NCBI GenBank assembly: GCA_026706225.1
Contig: JAPOZE010000304.1
Location: forward strand, 1 to 9,533
Origin: Acidobacteriota bacterium
GTDB taxonomy: Bacteria; Acidobacteriota; Terriglobia; Versatilivoradales; Versatilivoraceae
Length of the DNA stretch: 9,533 bases
Reading direction: 5' to 3'
The notes beneath the pieces were generated by a model that was not told the origin of the DNA, made no database searches, and saw nothing but the letters and a program-made list of their open reading frames with translations. The number at the start of each line of letters is the position of its first letter. Positions within the stretch are counted from its first letter, which is position 1. Positions 1 to 6,548 of the stretch are shown piece by piece. The translations under genes and the position numbers were made by a program.

Positions 1-236
1 CCCTGTTCGTCTACGGAATTTCGCGCAACGTGGCCTATGGGCTGGGCTTCTACCTGAACAGTCCCGCCCGGATCGTCTATTCGGAAGGCGACGTGCACTA
101 TCCGAGGGAAAGGGAAGCCTTCTTTGTGACCTCGCCCGACTTCAAGTCCGAGGGTTTCTTCCATCGCAACCAGGTGGAAGGCCGCGGGGAATACCAGTCC
201 CGCAGCATTCTCAGGATCCGGCACAGGCCGGAGTGA
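1..236 (+). CDS. C-terminal end of a probable membrane glycosyltransferase (GT39/ArnT-like), 5' truncated
   Basis: An open frame runs from the left edge (first full codon at 3) to a TGA at 234-236, giving about 77 residues and no start. The start of the visible part reads LFVYGISRNVAYGLGFYLN and continues into a short soluble tail. This resembles the extracytoplasmic C-terminal end of dolichyl-phosphate-mannose-type (GT39, ArnT-like) glycosyltransferases, where a phrase such as 'Y-G-x-x-R-x-x-A-Y-G-L-x-F-Y-L-N' follows the last membrane helix. The catalytic N-terminal part, with its acidic motif and membrane helices, lies outside the window. The family call therefore rests on resemblance of the tail only. 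The reading frame is clear; the function is tentative. Confidence 0.5.
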   Translation, partial: LFVYGISRNVAYGLGFYLNSPARIVYSEGDVHYPREREAFFVTSPDFKSEGFFHRNQVEGRGEYQSRSILRIRHRPE

Positions 237-271
237 GGGCGGCGAAAGCACTGCTTGTACAGGGAGGGTAA

Positions 272-592
272 ATGAACTCGGAACTTGAAGCCACCGAGAT
301 TAGCGCTTCCTCGGCTCGTCAGAATTTTTCCAAGATCATCGATGCTGTCCGTGTCGCAGGAAAACGCATCCTTGTAACGCAGCACGGGCGCCCCGCGGCC
401 GCTGTCATCGGCGTTGAAGACCTGGAGTTGCTGCAACTTCTCGAGGACCGCATGGATGTGGCCGAGGCACGCCGCCGAATGAAAGAGCCGGCTGACGCGG
501 TTAGCCTGGAAGAATTGCGGAGCGGATCATTTCCGGAAGACAAGTCGACTAGGCGACGACCGAAGTCCACTTCAAAGCGAAAAGTTTGGTAG
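272..592 (+). CDS. Phd/YefM-family type II antitoxin, apparently without its toxin
   Basis: This 106-residue protein is a probable DNA-binding antitoxin that would repress its own operon and neutralise a RelE/ParE/Doc-type toxin. Residues about 6-57 fit the Phd/YefM fold: an opening ISASSARQNFSKIIDAV helix, then a strand of the type ILVTQHGRPAAAVIGVEDLE. These are the family's 'S-x-A-R-x-x-F-x-x-I-x-x' and 'V-T-x-H-G-R-P-x-A-V-I' signatures. The ATG at 272 is preceded by a strong ribosome binding site, AGGGAGGG at 261-268. The C-terminal half, which in this family wraps the toxin, ends in a strongly basic tail (RRRPKSTSKRK, residues 93-103) that looks unusual. No toxin gene follows: the next gene, 30 bases downstream, is another antitoxin-like protein. 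It may be an orphan antitoxin or a transcription regulator derived from one. Family confidence is high; partner unknown. Confidence 0.85.
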   Translation: MNSELEATEISASSARQNFSKIIDAVRVAGKRILVTQHGRPAAAVIGVEDLELLQLLEDRMDVAEARRRMKEPADAVSLEELRSGSFPEDKSTRRRPKSTSKRKVW

Positions 593-622
593 AATCAGGT
601 CGAATCGACTGAAGAGAACGAA

Positions 623-853
623 ATGGCCGAGGAAATCATTTTTTCCGTTCAGGAATCTCCGGAAGGCGGTTACGAAGCCAGAGCACTGTCTGCCCCTATT
701 TTCACTGAGGCCGATACTCTAGAGGAGCTACGCTCATCGGTCCGGGATGCGACCGAGTGCCACTTTGAGAAGGGCGAATGCCCCAAGCTCATAATGGAAG
801 TTGCCAGCCATCTTGAATTGACCAAAGAAGAATTGCTGGATCAGTTGGAGTAA
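623..853 (+). CDS. Small HicB-like protein (antitoxin-type fold), orphan
   Basis: This 76-residue protein begins MAEEIIFSVQESPEGGYEAR and continues with SAPIFTEADTLEELRSSVRD. This matches a common family of small HicB-like proteins, often mislabelled '2-oxoisovalerate dehydrogenase' in databases, that normally sit beside a HicA/YcfA-type mRNA-interferase gene. The signature is a beta strand, then 'E-G-G-Y-x-A-R-A', then 'I-F-T-E-A-D-T-L-E-E-L', then an acidic helix. The C-terminal end (SHLELTKEELLDQLE) is acidic and helical. The start at 623 has a modest purine-rich site (GAAGAGAA, about 611-618). No HicA-like gene lies on either side: upstream is the Phd-type gene (30-base gap) and downstream, convergent after four bases, is mobA. 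By hand count about 118 of 231 bases are G or C (51%), clearly poorer than the surrounding genes, which hints at transfer. DNA-binding or antitoxin activity is inferred from the family. Confidence 0.75.
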   Translation: MAEEIIFSVQESPEGGYEARALSAPIFTEADTLEELRSSVRDATECHFEKGECPKLIMEVASHLELTKEELLDQLE

Positions 854-857
854 CTCC

Positions 858-1523
858 TTATTCCTCCGCTGCACTGCTGCTCGCCTTTTCACATTTACCC
901 GTTACTGAAATTCCCCACTGTTCCAGGTCCCCGGGATCGTTGAGGTTGGTGAAGATCCTGCGATCCAGTCCCAGGTCCTGCAGGTCGGATTCCGTAAGGT
1001 ACTGGGTCCTTAGTTTGGGAAACAGGTCGGAAAGCTTGAACCTCCGGTTCTCGTAGTTGGCTTTGACCGTCGGAAGACAGGAGCGATTGTAGACGGCGCA
1101 GAGGGGTTCCAGGCTGCCGTCGTCCAGTCGCATCAGGACGGCGTCGGCCAGGAGGGCCCGTTCCACCAGCAGCTTCAGGAAGGTGCCTTCCATCAGGGGC
1201 ATGTCACAGGCGAGAAAGAGGTTGACGGTCGTTCCCGAACGCTCCAGGCCGGTGTAGATGGCGCTGAGAGGCCCGCGGGAGGGCACCAGGTCGGGAAGCA
1301 CGGGTACGCCCAGGAAGGAGTAATTCTCCGCGGGGCCCAGGATCGCCACCCGCCCGGTCAATGCCTTCAGGAGATTCACGGCAGACCGGATCAGAGGCTG
1401 CCCTCCAATCTCGAGAAGGGCCTTGTCCCGGCCCATCCGGGTGCTTTGGCCTCCTGCCAGGACGTACCCCGTGAAGGGAATCGGGGTTGCCTCGGTCTGG
1501 GATTGGTCCCGTTGCTGTTCCAT
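858..1523 (-). CDS. mobA: Molybdenum cofactor guanylyltransferase MobA
   Basis: MobA is a cytoplasmic enzyme that joins GMP from GTP to molybdopterin-bound molybdenum, making the guanine dinucleotide cofactor of DMSO-reductase-family enzymes. The 221-residue protein shows the nucleotidyltransferase signature LAGGQSTRMGRDKAL at 22-36, with the glycine-rich loop, Arg and Lys that hold the GTP phosphates. A GPLSAI segment follows at 84-89, then ACDMPL at 105-110 whose Asp107 is the expected magnesium ligand, and FTNLNDPGDL at 191-200 near the C-terminus. The first 17 residues are polar and probably dispensable. The ATG at 1521-1523 is preceded on the minus strand by GCGGGAAGCG, a close but usable ribosome binding site. 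The length is slightly above the roughly 195-residue norm of the family, mainly from this N-terminal extension and a polar SSSAAEE tail. No other cofactor-synthesis gene is in the window. A MobA/CoxI-like (MocA) relative is the main alternative, but the motifs favour MobA. Confidence 0.9.
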   Translation of the reverse strand: MEQQRDQSQTEATPIPFTGYVLAGGQSTRMGRDKALLEIGGQPLIRSAVNLLKALTGRVAILGPAENYSFLGVPVLPDLVPSRGPLSAIYTGLERSGTTVNLFLACDMPLMEGTFLKLLVERALLADAVLMRLDDGSLEPLCAVYNRSCLPTVKANYENRRFKLSDLFPKLRTQYLTESDLQDLGLDRRIFTNLNDPGDLEQWGISVTGKCEKASSSAAEE

Positions 1524-1620
1524 CGCTTCCCGCTTTCGCTTGAAATAGCCTGGCTTTAGTTACCACAACCTCGAGGAAGTTTCACCCTGAATGATCGGCG
1601 CCGCCAGGGAACTCTGGCAT

Positions 1621-1637
1621 GTTCCGGTCGCCGGAAC
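1621..1637. repeat. Small perfect inverted repeat in the mobA / S55-gene gap
   Basis: GTTCCGG (1621-1627) and CCGGAAC (1631-1637) are perfect reverse complements separated by TCG. The element lies between the divergently read mobA and S55-like genes, about 70 bases upstream of the extended -10 element. It has no T-run on either side, so it is not a classical terminator. It could be an operator-like palindrome or chance in GC-rich DNA. Confidence 0.35.
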
Positions 1638-1705
1638 CTGTTGTCAGGGAATGCCCGGAGGACCGGCCCGGCCTTCCGGTTGCGGCCTCCGGCTCGGCAG
1701 GGTTC

Positions 1706-1714
1706 TGCTATAAT
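1706..1714 (+). promoter_or_regulatory. Extended -10 promoter for the S55-like / propeller / trmL unit
   Basis: TGCTATAAT at 1706-1714 is a perfect TGnTATAAT extended -10 element. It is conspicuous because the surrounding DNA is very GC-rich. No good -35 hexamer sits 16-18 bases upstream, which is typical of extended -10 promoters. Transcription would begin near 1721 and leave a leader of about 75 bases before the ATG at 1798. This is a sequence-based prediction only. Confidence 0.6.
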
Positions 1715-1797
1715 TCCGCGCCTGGGCCGGGGGCGGAGACATTCCCTCCGGCCTCACGGTTTCAATCATGCTCCAAAACCAAAGATACAAGGGTTCC

Positions 1798-3726
1798 ATG
1801 AAATCTTTCCGTGTCCAACGGTTCGAGCGAGCCGTCCGGTCCGGGTGGATCTGGAGCAGTGCAGCGGGCGTGGCCCTGCCGCTTTTGCTCACCCTCTCCC
1901 TGCATGCGGGGCCTGAGGGCGAAGACCGCAATTTCATGCCCCTGGACGAGGTCAAGCCGGGCATGAAGGGAATCGGGAAGACCGTTTTTCGGGGGACCGA
2001 GGTTGAAGAATTCGAGGCTGAAGTTCTGGGAGTCCTCAAGAATATCAGTCCCCGCCAGGACGCCATTCTGGCCCGGCTTTCCGGAGGCCCCCTGGAGAAG
2101 ACCGGAGTGATGGGCGGCATGAGCGGCAGCCCGGTCTACGTCGACGGCCGGCTGATCGGGGCCGTGTCCTTCTCCTTCCCCTTCTCCAAGGAGGCGGTGG
2201 CGGGAGTCACTCCCATTGAGCAACTGGTTGGCACCTTCGAGCAGTCGGATGAGCCGGTTCGGGGCGACCCCATCGTGATCGAGGTCTCCTCGATCGCTCC
2301 CCACCGCACGCTCGGGATTCGAGGCCCCGGGATCCTCTCTGCCCCCGATTCCGGGACCGCTCCCGTCTTTGCCGTCTCCGAACGGATGACCGCAGCCGCG
2401 ACTTCCCTGAAGCCCTTGGCAGGCCACTTGTTTCGCTACATCGATACGCCCCTGGTCCTGTCGGGAGTGGCGGCCGAAGCGGCCGGCGTTCTGGGAGGCG
2501 CTCTGGCCCCTTACGGGATGAGGGTGTTGCAGGGAGGGGGGCCGGTTTCTGGAGCGACCGGTGAGGAATTGGCTGACGGGTCCGATGTTGTCCCGGGCTC
2601 CTCCATCGCCGTCCAGTTGATGAGAGGAGATCTGGGATTCGGAGCCAGCGCTTCCGGGACGGTGACCCACCGCGAGGGGGACAAGATCTATGCCTTCGGA
2701 CATCCCTGGTTTTCATTGGGACCCGTCGATCTTCCGGTCTCCAAGGCCCAGGTGGTTTCGCTGCTCCCCAACCTGAACAGTTCGTTCAAGATCGCGGTGC
2801 CGACCGATCTGGTCGGGTCGATCACCCAGGATCGGTCGCAAGGCCTGTTTGGGACTATCGGTCTGGCCCCCAAGCTGATTCCGCTGGTCATCAACCTCAC
2901 TTCGAGCCGAAACACCTCCCGCACTTTCAGGTTCGAGTTGGTCAACGACCGTCTCCTGACGCCTTTTCTGTCCAACTTCACCATTTTCAGCACCATTATT
3001 TCCCAGGAACGGGCGCTGGGAGAATCCACGCTGAAGGTTCAGGGCAGGATCCGTCTCAAGGACCGTCCCGACGTGCGTGTCGAAAACCTTTTTTCCGGAG
3101 ACACCAACTCCCAGCTCTTTGCCTCAATGGCGGTGGGGCGTCCGCTCAGCTACATCCTGGGAAGCGGCTTCGAGGGGGTCGACATCGAGGAAATTTCCGT
3201 CGACATCACCTCCAGCGATGAAAAGAGGACCGGTCGCCTGGAGCGGGTCTGGTCCAACCGGGAATCGGTCAAACCCGGAGAAACCGCCATGCTGTCGGCG
3301 GTATTTCGCAAGACCAACGGCGAGGAATACGAGGAAACGATTCCGGTTCCGGTACCCGAGGATATTGCAGAGGGAAGGCTGCTGGTCACGGTTGCCGACG
3401 GCACCACCATGACCGCCGCCGAAAACCGGATGGTGGGCAGGAGGTTCGTCCCCCGCGACCTCGACCACCTGATCCGAGCCATCAACAATCTACGCAAGAA
3501 CGATCGGGTCTACGTCCGTTTGCAGCGGCCGGAACCCGCCGTCCTGCTCCACGGAGAGGAATTTTCCAGCCTTCCGCCGTCGTTTCGGCAGGTGCTGATC
3601 TCGGCCAGAAGCGCCAGCAGCAGCCTGACGGTGATGGGGGCCTCGAACCTGTATGAGTACGAGCTGCCCTCCTTGCCCTTCGTGGTCCGGGGCCGCCGCA
3701 CCCTGACGCTCAAGGTGGTCCATTGA
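1798..3726 (+). CDS. Secreted SpoIVB-type (S55) peptidase-like protein with apparently permuted motif order
   Basis: This 642-residue protein starts with a signal peptide: a basic N-terminus (MKSFRVQRFERAVR), a hydrophobic core at about 22-35 (AAGVALPLLLTLSL) and a likely cleavage after LHA at 35-37. It should therefore act outside the cytoplasm. Residues about 70-140 match the serine end of the S55 domain: VMGGMSGSPVYVDGRLIGAV at 104-123, with candidate nucleophile Ser109. Residues about 285-305 (SGTVTHREGDKIYAFGHPW) match the histidine end, with candidate base His302. In Bacillus SpoIVB the His motif precedes the Ser motif; here it follows by about 190 residues. The part from about 330 to the end has no fold I recognise and looks beta-rich. 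The ATG at 1798 is chosen because AAGGG (1789-1793) lies just before it and the signal peptide begins there; an in-frame ATG at 1768 has no ribosome binding site. It is first in a likely operon with the propeller gene (74-base gap). Proteolytic activity is unproven, since a third catalytic residue cannot be assigned. Confidence 0.8.
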   Translation: MKSFRVQRFERAVRSGWIWSSAAGVALPLLLTLSLHAGPEGEDRNFMPLDEVKPGMKGIGKTVFRGTEVEEFEAEVLGVLKNISPRQDAILARLSGGPLEKTGVMGGMSGSPVYVDGRLIGAVSFSFPFSKEAVAGVTPIEQLVGTFEQSDEPVRGDPIVIEVSSIAPHRTLGIRGPGILSAPDSGTAPVFAVSERMTAAATSLKPLAGHLFRYIDTPLVLSGVAAEAAGVLGGALAPYGMRVLQGGGPVSGATGEELADGSDVVPGSSIAVQLMRGDLGFGASASGTVTHREGDKIYAFGHPWFSLGPVDLPVSKAQVVSLLPNLNSSFKIAVPTDLVGSITQDRSQGLFGTIGLAPKLIPLVINLTSSRNTSRTFRFELVNDRLLTPFLSNFTIFSTIISQERALGESTLKVQGRIRLKDRPDVRVENLFSGDTNSQLFASMAVGRPLSYILGSGFEGVDIEEISVDITSSDEKRTGRLERVWSNRESVKPGETAMLSAVFRKTNGEEYEETIPVPVPEDIAEGRLLVTVADGTTMTAAENRMVGRRFVPRDLDHLIRAINNLRKNDRVYVRLQRPEPAVLLHGEEFSSLPPSFRQVLISARSASSSLTVMGASNLYEYELPSLPFVVRGRRTLTLKVVH

Positions 3727-3748
3727 CGGCAGCCTTCCCGGCTTGCCG
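3727..3748 (+). repeat. Hairpin directly after the S55-like gene stop codon
   Basis: Starting with the base after the stop, CGGCA (3727-3731) pairs with TGCCG (3744-3748), and GCC (3732-3734) with GGC (3740-3742). There is one bulged T and a five-base loop. No T-run follows, so it is unlikely to be a full terminator. It could protect the upstream mRNA end or tune expression of the propeller gene in the same transcript. It may also be chance. Confidence 0.3.
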
Positions 3749-3800
3749 CCGATGCCAATCCGCGGGAGTTCTTGGGAGTGAGAGTGGAAATGGAGTCTGA

Positions 3801-6032
3801 ATGAAAACGAAATTCCGGATGGTCTGCCTTGGCCTTCTGCCGCTGCTCTGCCTGCCCACCCTGGCCGTCGGTCCCCGGTTTTGGACGACTTCTTCCTTCA
3901 GTGACTTTTCCAAGGGCACTCTCCGTGGACTCTCCCTGCGCCAGGACGGAACGCTGGCGCTGGCCCGCCAGTTCGACTCGGTGCTGGATTCGGATCAAGC
4001 CCTCATCTGGTCGGCTGTCTACGACGGCAGCCGCCATCTCTACGTGGCGACCGGGCACGATGGGAAGGTCTTCAGGATTGACGAATCCGGCAAGTCGTCG
4101 CTCTTTTTCGACTCGGCCGAACTGGACGTTCTGGCGCTGGCGCTGGACGCCCGGCAAAACGTCTACGCGGCCACCTCCCCCAACGGCAAGGTCTACAAGA
4201 TATCGGCCGAAGGGGAAGCCTCGGTCTTTTTCGATCCGGACGACCGCTTTATCTGGGACCTGGCTTTCGGCCCGGACGGCATCCTCTACGTGGCCACCGG
4301 AAGCAAGGGAAGGGTGTTCAAGGTCAACCCGGAGGGAGAGGCCAGCGAGCTGTACGACACGGGTCAGACCAACGTCATCTGCCTGGCGGTCGACCCCGAG
4401 AATCACCTGCTGGCCGGCAGCGATCCCAAGGGCTACGTCTACCGCATCGCACCCGATGGCAAGGCCTTCGTGCTGTTTGACACCGGGATGAACGAGGTGC
4501 ACGACATCCAGGTCAACGCCGAGGGGGAGATCTTTCTGATTGCCGTCAACGGCGGTTCGGGGGCCCTGGCGCCGGCTGTGGCGATGCCGGCCAATCCCGT
4601 CACTGCCGCGCCGGCCGTCACCGTGGCCCTGTCGCTTTCCGATGTATCCAAGGGCGAAACCGTTCCCACACCCGCTCCCGCGCCGGCGATTGCCAGTCCG
4701 CCCGCGACCGGCCGGGGCAAGCTGAAGAGTCGATTGCACCGGATCGGCAAGGACCGTTCGGTGGAGACGCTCTGGTCTTCAAACACCGAGATGGCTTACG
4801 GGTTGTACCTGGACAAGGGCGGAAACGTCCTTTTCTCCAGCGGCGACAAAGGGAAAATCTACTCCCTGTCCCCCAGGAAGGAGCTGACCCTTCTGATCGA
4901 AACCACCGAAGAACAGACCACCCGCCTGGTCCCGGCCGGTGACGGCCTGGTGGCCTGCACCAGCAATCTTGCCAAAATCTATCGCCTCAGGAACCGGCTC
5001 AATTCCAAGGGCAGCTTCGAGTCGGAGGTCCAGGACTCGACGGTGGTCTCGCAGTGGGGCAGTGTGAGTTGGCAGGCCGAGGTTCCCAAGGGCGCCAGGC
5101 TGAAACTCTACACCCGCAGCGGCAATACCCGGCGACCCGATCGGACCTGGAGCGACTGGTCCAGGCCCTATACGCAAGCGGGTGGGGAGAAGGTCGAGAG
5201 TCCACCGGCACGATACATTCAGTACAAGGCGGTGTTGGAGGCCGCCAACCAGGCTTCTCCCGAGCTGAGTCGAGTCGTCATTCCCTATCTCCAGCAGAAT
5301 TTGGCTCCGGAGGTCAAGTCCATCCGGATACTGCCTCAAGGGGTGGCTTTTCTGAAGAACGAGGCGCTGTCATCCAATCCGCGCCCGGTCTCTCCCGCCG
5401 ACCGGGAAGCCGCCGATATTTCGGGCGCGGCCAAGGCCATTCCCGAGCCTATCGCCGCTTCCGGCCGGCCGCGGCGGGCCTTCCATAGGGGGTCCCGGTC
5501 CTTCACCTGGAATGCCTCGGATCCCAACGGAGACAAGTTGGCATTCGCGATTCATTATCGGGGTGAGGGCGAGTCGAACTGGAAGCCGGTGGCGCGGGAC
5601 CACTCCCGCCGGGACTACACGCTGCAATCGGGAGCCCTTCCCGACGGCTCTTATCGGCTCAGAATCGTGGCCAGCGACTCGCCCTCCAACCCTGCTCCCA
5701 AGGCCAGGTCCGGAGAATTGGTCAGCGCGCCCTTCATCATCGACAACTCGCCGCCGGCGATCGAGATCCTGTCGAGGACGGTTCGCGAAGGTGTGGCGGC
5801 GGTGCGTTTCCGGGTGGAGGACCGCGTTTCCGGTCTTCGCAGGGCCGATGTCTCCACCGATGGCGGCAAGTGGACGGCCGTTTACTCGACCGACGGCATT
5901 ATCGATTCCAGGACGGAGGAGTTCCGGGTCACTACCAAGACCCTGGAGAAGGGCGAGCACGTGGTGTCTCTGCGGGTTTACGATGCAGCGGGCAACCTGG
6001 GCTTGGGAAAAGCCACCATCAGGGTTCCGTAG
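3801..6032 (+). CDS. Secreted multidomain beta-propeller protein with FN3/Ig-like C-terminal modules
   Basis: This 743-residue protein has a signal peptide (MKTKFR, then a hydrophobic stretch to about 22). The cysteine at 17 is not in a proper lipobox, so a soluble exported protein is more likely than a lipoprotein. Residues about 65-250 contain repeated blades of roughly 40 residues: YVATGHDGKVFRID (81-94), VYAATSPNGKVYKIS (121-135), YVATGSKGRVFKVN (163-176) and LLAGSDPKGYVYRIA (203-217). An Ala/Pro-rich linker (about 253-306) follows, then further blade-like repeats (about 310-397). Residues about 405-500 (WQAEVPKGARLKLYTRSGNT, then WSDWS and RYIQYKAVLE) look like a beta-sandwich. Residues about 565-655 and 656-743 look like FN3/Ig-like modules (FTWNASDPNGDKL; VYDAAGNLGLG). 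The start has GGAG at 3792-3795, five bases upstream. Propellers of this kind bind ligands or partners; no catalytic residues are evident. It probably forms one transcript with the S55-like gene. Function is unknown. Confidence 0.8.
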   Translation: MKTKFRMVCLGLLPLLCLPTLAVGPRFWTTSSFSDFSKGTLRGLSLRQDGTLALARQFDSVLDSDQALIWSAVYDGSRHLYVATGHDGKVFRIDESGKSSLFFDSAELDVLALALDARQNVYAATSPNGKVYKISAEGEASVFFDPDDRFIWDLAFGPDGILYVATGSKGRVFKVNPEGEASELYDTGQTNVICLAVDPENHLLAGSDPKGYVYRIAPDGKAFVLFDTGMNEVHDIQVNAEGEIFLIAVNGGSGALAPAVAMPANPVTAAPAVTVALSLSDVSKGETVPTPAPAPAIASPPATGRGKLKSRLHRIGKDRSVETLWSSNTEMAYGLYLDKGGNVLFSSGDKGKIYSLSPRKELTLLIETTEEQTTRLVPAGDGLVACTSNLAKIYRLRNRLNSKGSFESEVQDSTVVSQWGSVSWQAEVPKGARLKLYTRSGNTRRPDRTWSDWSRPYTQAGGEKVESPPARYIQYKAVLEAANQASPELSRVVIPYLQQNLAPEVKSIRILPQGVAFLKNEALSSNPRPVSPADREAADISGAAKAIPEPIAASGRPRRAFHRGSRSFTWNASDPNGDKLAFAIHYRGEGESNWKPVARDHSRRDYTLQSGALPDGSYRLRIVASDSPSNPAPKARSGELVSAPFIIDNSPPAIEILSRTVREGVAAVRFRVEDRVSGLRRADVSTDGGKWTAVYSTDGIIDSRTEEFRVTTKTLEKGEHVVSLRVYDAAGNLGLGKATIRVP

Positions 6033-6064
6033 TCGGCCTCCCTCCCGGTTGGCGGATATCACCA

Positions 6065-6517
6065 ATGCACGTAGTCCTGGTGGAGCCGGAAATTCCTCAG
6101 AACACGGGAAATATCGGCCGGCTCTGCGTCCTCACCCAGTGTCAGCTTCACCTGGTGGGTCCGCTGGGATTCTCGCTCTCGGACCATCACTTGAAACGAG
6201 CCGGACTGGACTACTGGCCGTTCCTCACGGTGACGCGCCACGACTCCCTGGCGGAGTTGCAGGAAGAGGCGCCCGGCGCCCGCTTCTTCTATCTTTCCAG
6301 CAAGGCCACCCGTCTCTACACCGAGGTCAGCTACCGCTGGGAGGACTACCTGGTGTTCGGATGCGAGACCCGGGGATTGCCGCGGGAGCTGATCGAGAGT
6401 GAGCCGCAGCAGTCCCTCAAGATACCCATGTGGGGCGACAAGGCGCGGAGTCTCAATTTGAGCAACGCCGCCGCCGTCGTCGTCTACGAAGCGCTGCGAC
6501 AGATCAGGAGGTTTTGA
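6065..6517 (+). CDS. trmL: tRNA (cytidine/uridine-34-2'-O)-methyltransferase TrmL
   Basis: TrmL is a cytoplasmic SPOUT methyltransferase that uses S-adenosylmethionine to methylate the ribose of wobble position 34 in certain leucine tRNAs. The 150-residue protein, close to the 157 of the E. coli enzyme, carries all three family motifs: EPEIPQNTGNIGRL at 7-20, LVFGCETRGLP at 96-106, and SLNLSNAAAVVVYEAL at 129-144. The last two form the trefoil-knot cofactor pocket. The middle motif has Cys100 where Pro or Lys is more usual. The family segment LKRAGLDYW at 43-51 is also present. I use the ATG at 6065, where homology begins (MHVVLVEPEIP). The frame is open further upstream, but that part overlaps the propeller gene and is not family-like. 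The ribosome binding site is weak (GGCGGAT about ten bases away). The gene lies 32 bases after the propeller stop and may be co-transcribed. Confidence 0.93.
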   Translation: MHVVLVEPEIPQNTGNIGRLCVLTQCQLHLVGPLGFSLSDHHLKRAGLDYWPFLTVTRHDSLAELQEEAPGARFFYLSSKATRLYTEVSYRWEDYLVFGCETRGLPRELIESEPQQSLKIPMWGDKARSLNLSNAAAVVVYEALRQIRRF

Positions 6518-6548
6518 AGAGCAGTGCCGGGGTCGGTGGGACGGTGCT

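Noticed and set aside
854..857. Bidirectional terminator between the HicB-like gene and mobA
   Set aside because: There are only four bases between the stops and I see no convincing stem-loop with a T-run around the junction.
1762..2703. Minus-strand open frame of 313 codons opposite the S55-like gene
   Set aside because: The translation shows no domain and is rich in Gly, Arg, Asp and His, as expected from the complement of a GC-rich gene. The plus-strand protein has clear motifs.
3510..4739. Long minus-strand open frame of 409 codons opposite the end of the S55-like gene and the start of the propeller gene
   Set aside because: It spans an intergenic region and two well-supported plus-strand genes with signal peptides, and its translation is low-complexity and Gly/Arg/Asp/Val-rich. 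This is the usual antisense shadow in GC-rich DNA.
5870..6064. Extended start for the trmL frame
   Set aside because: The frame is open upstream, but that portion overlaps the propeller gene and lacks family similarity. TrmL homology begins at the ATG at 6065.
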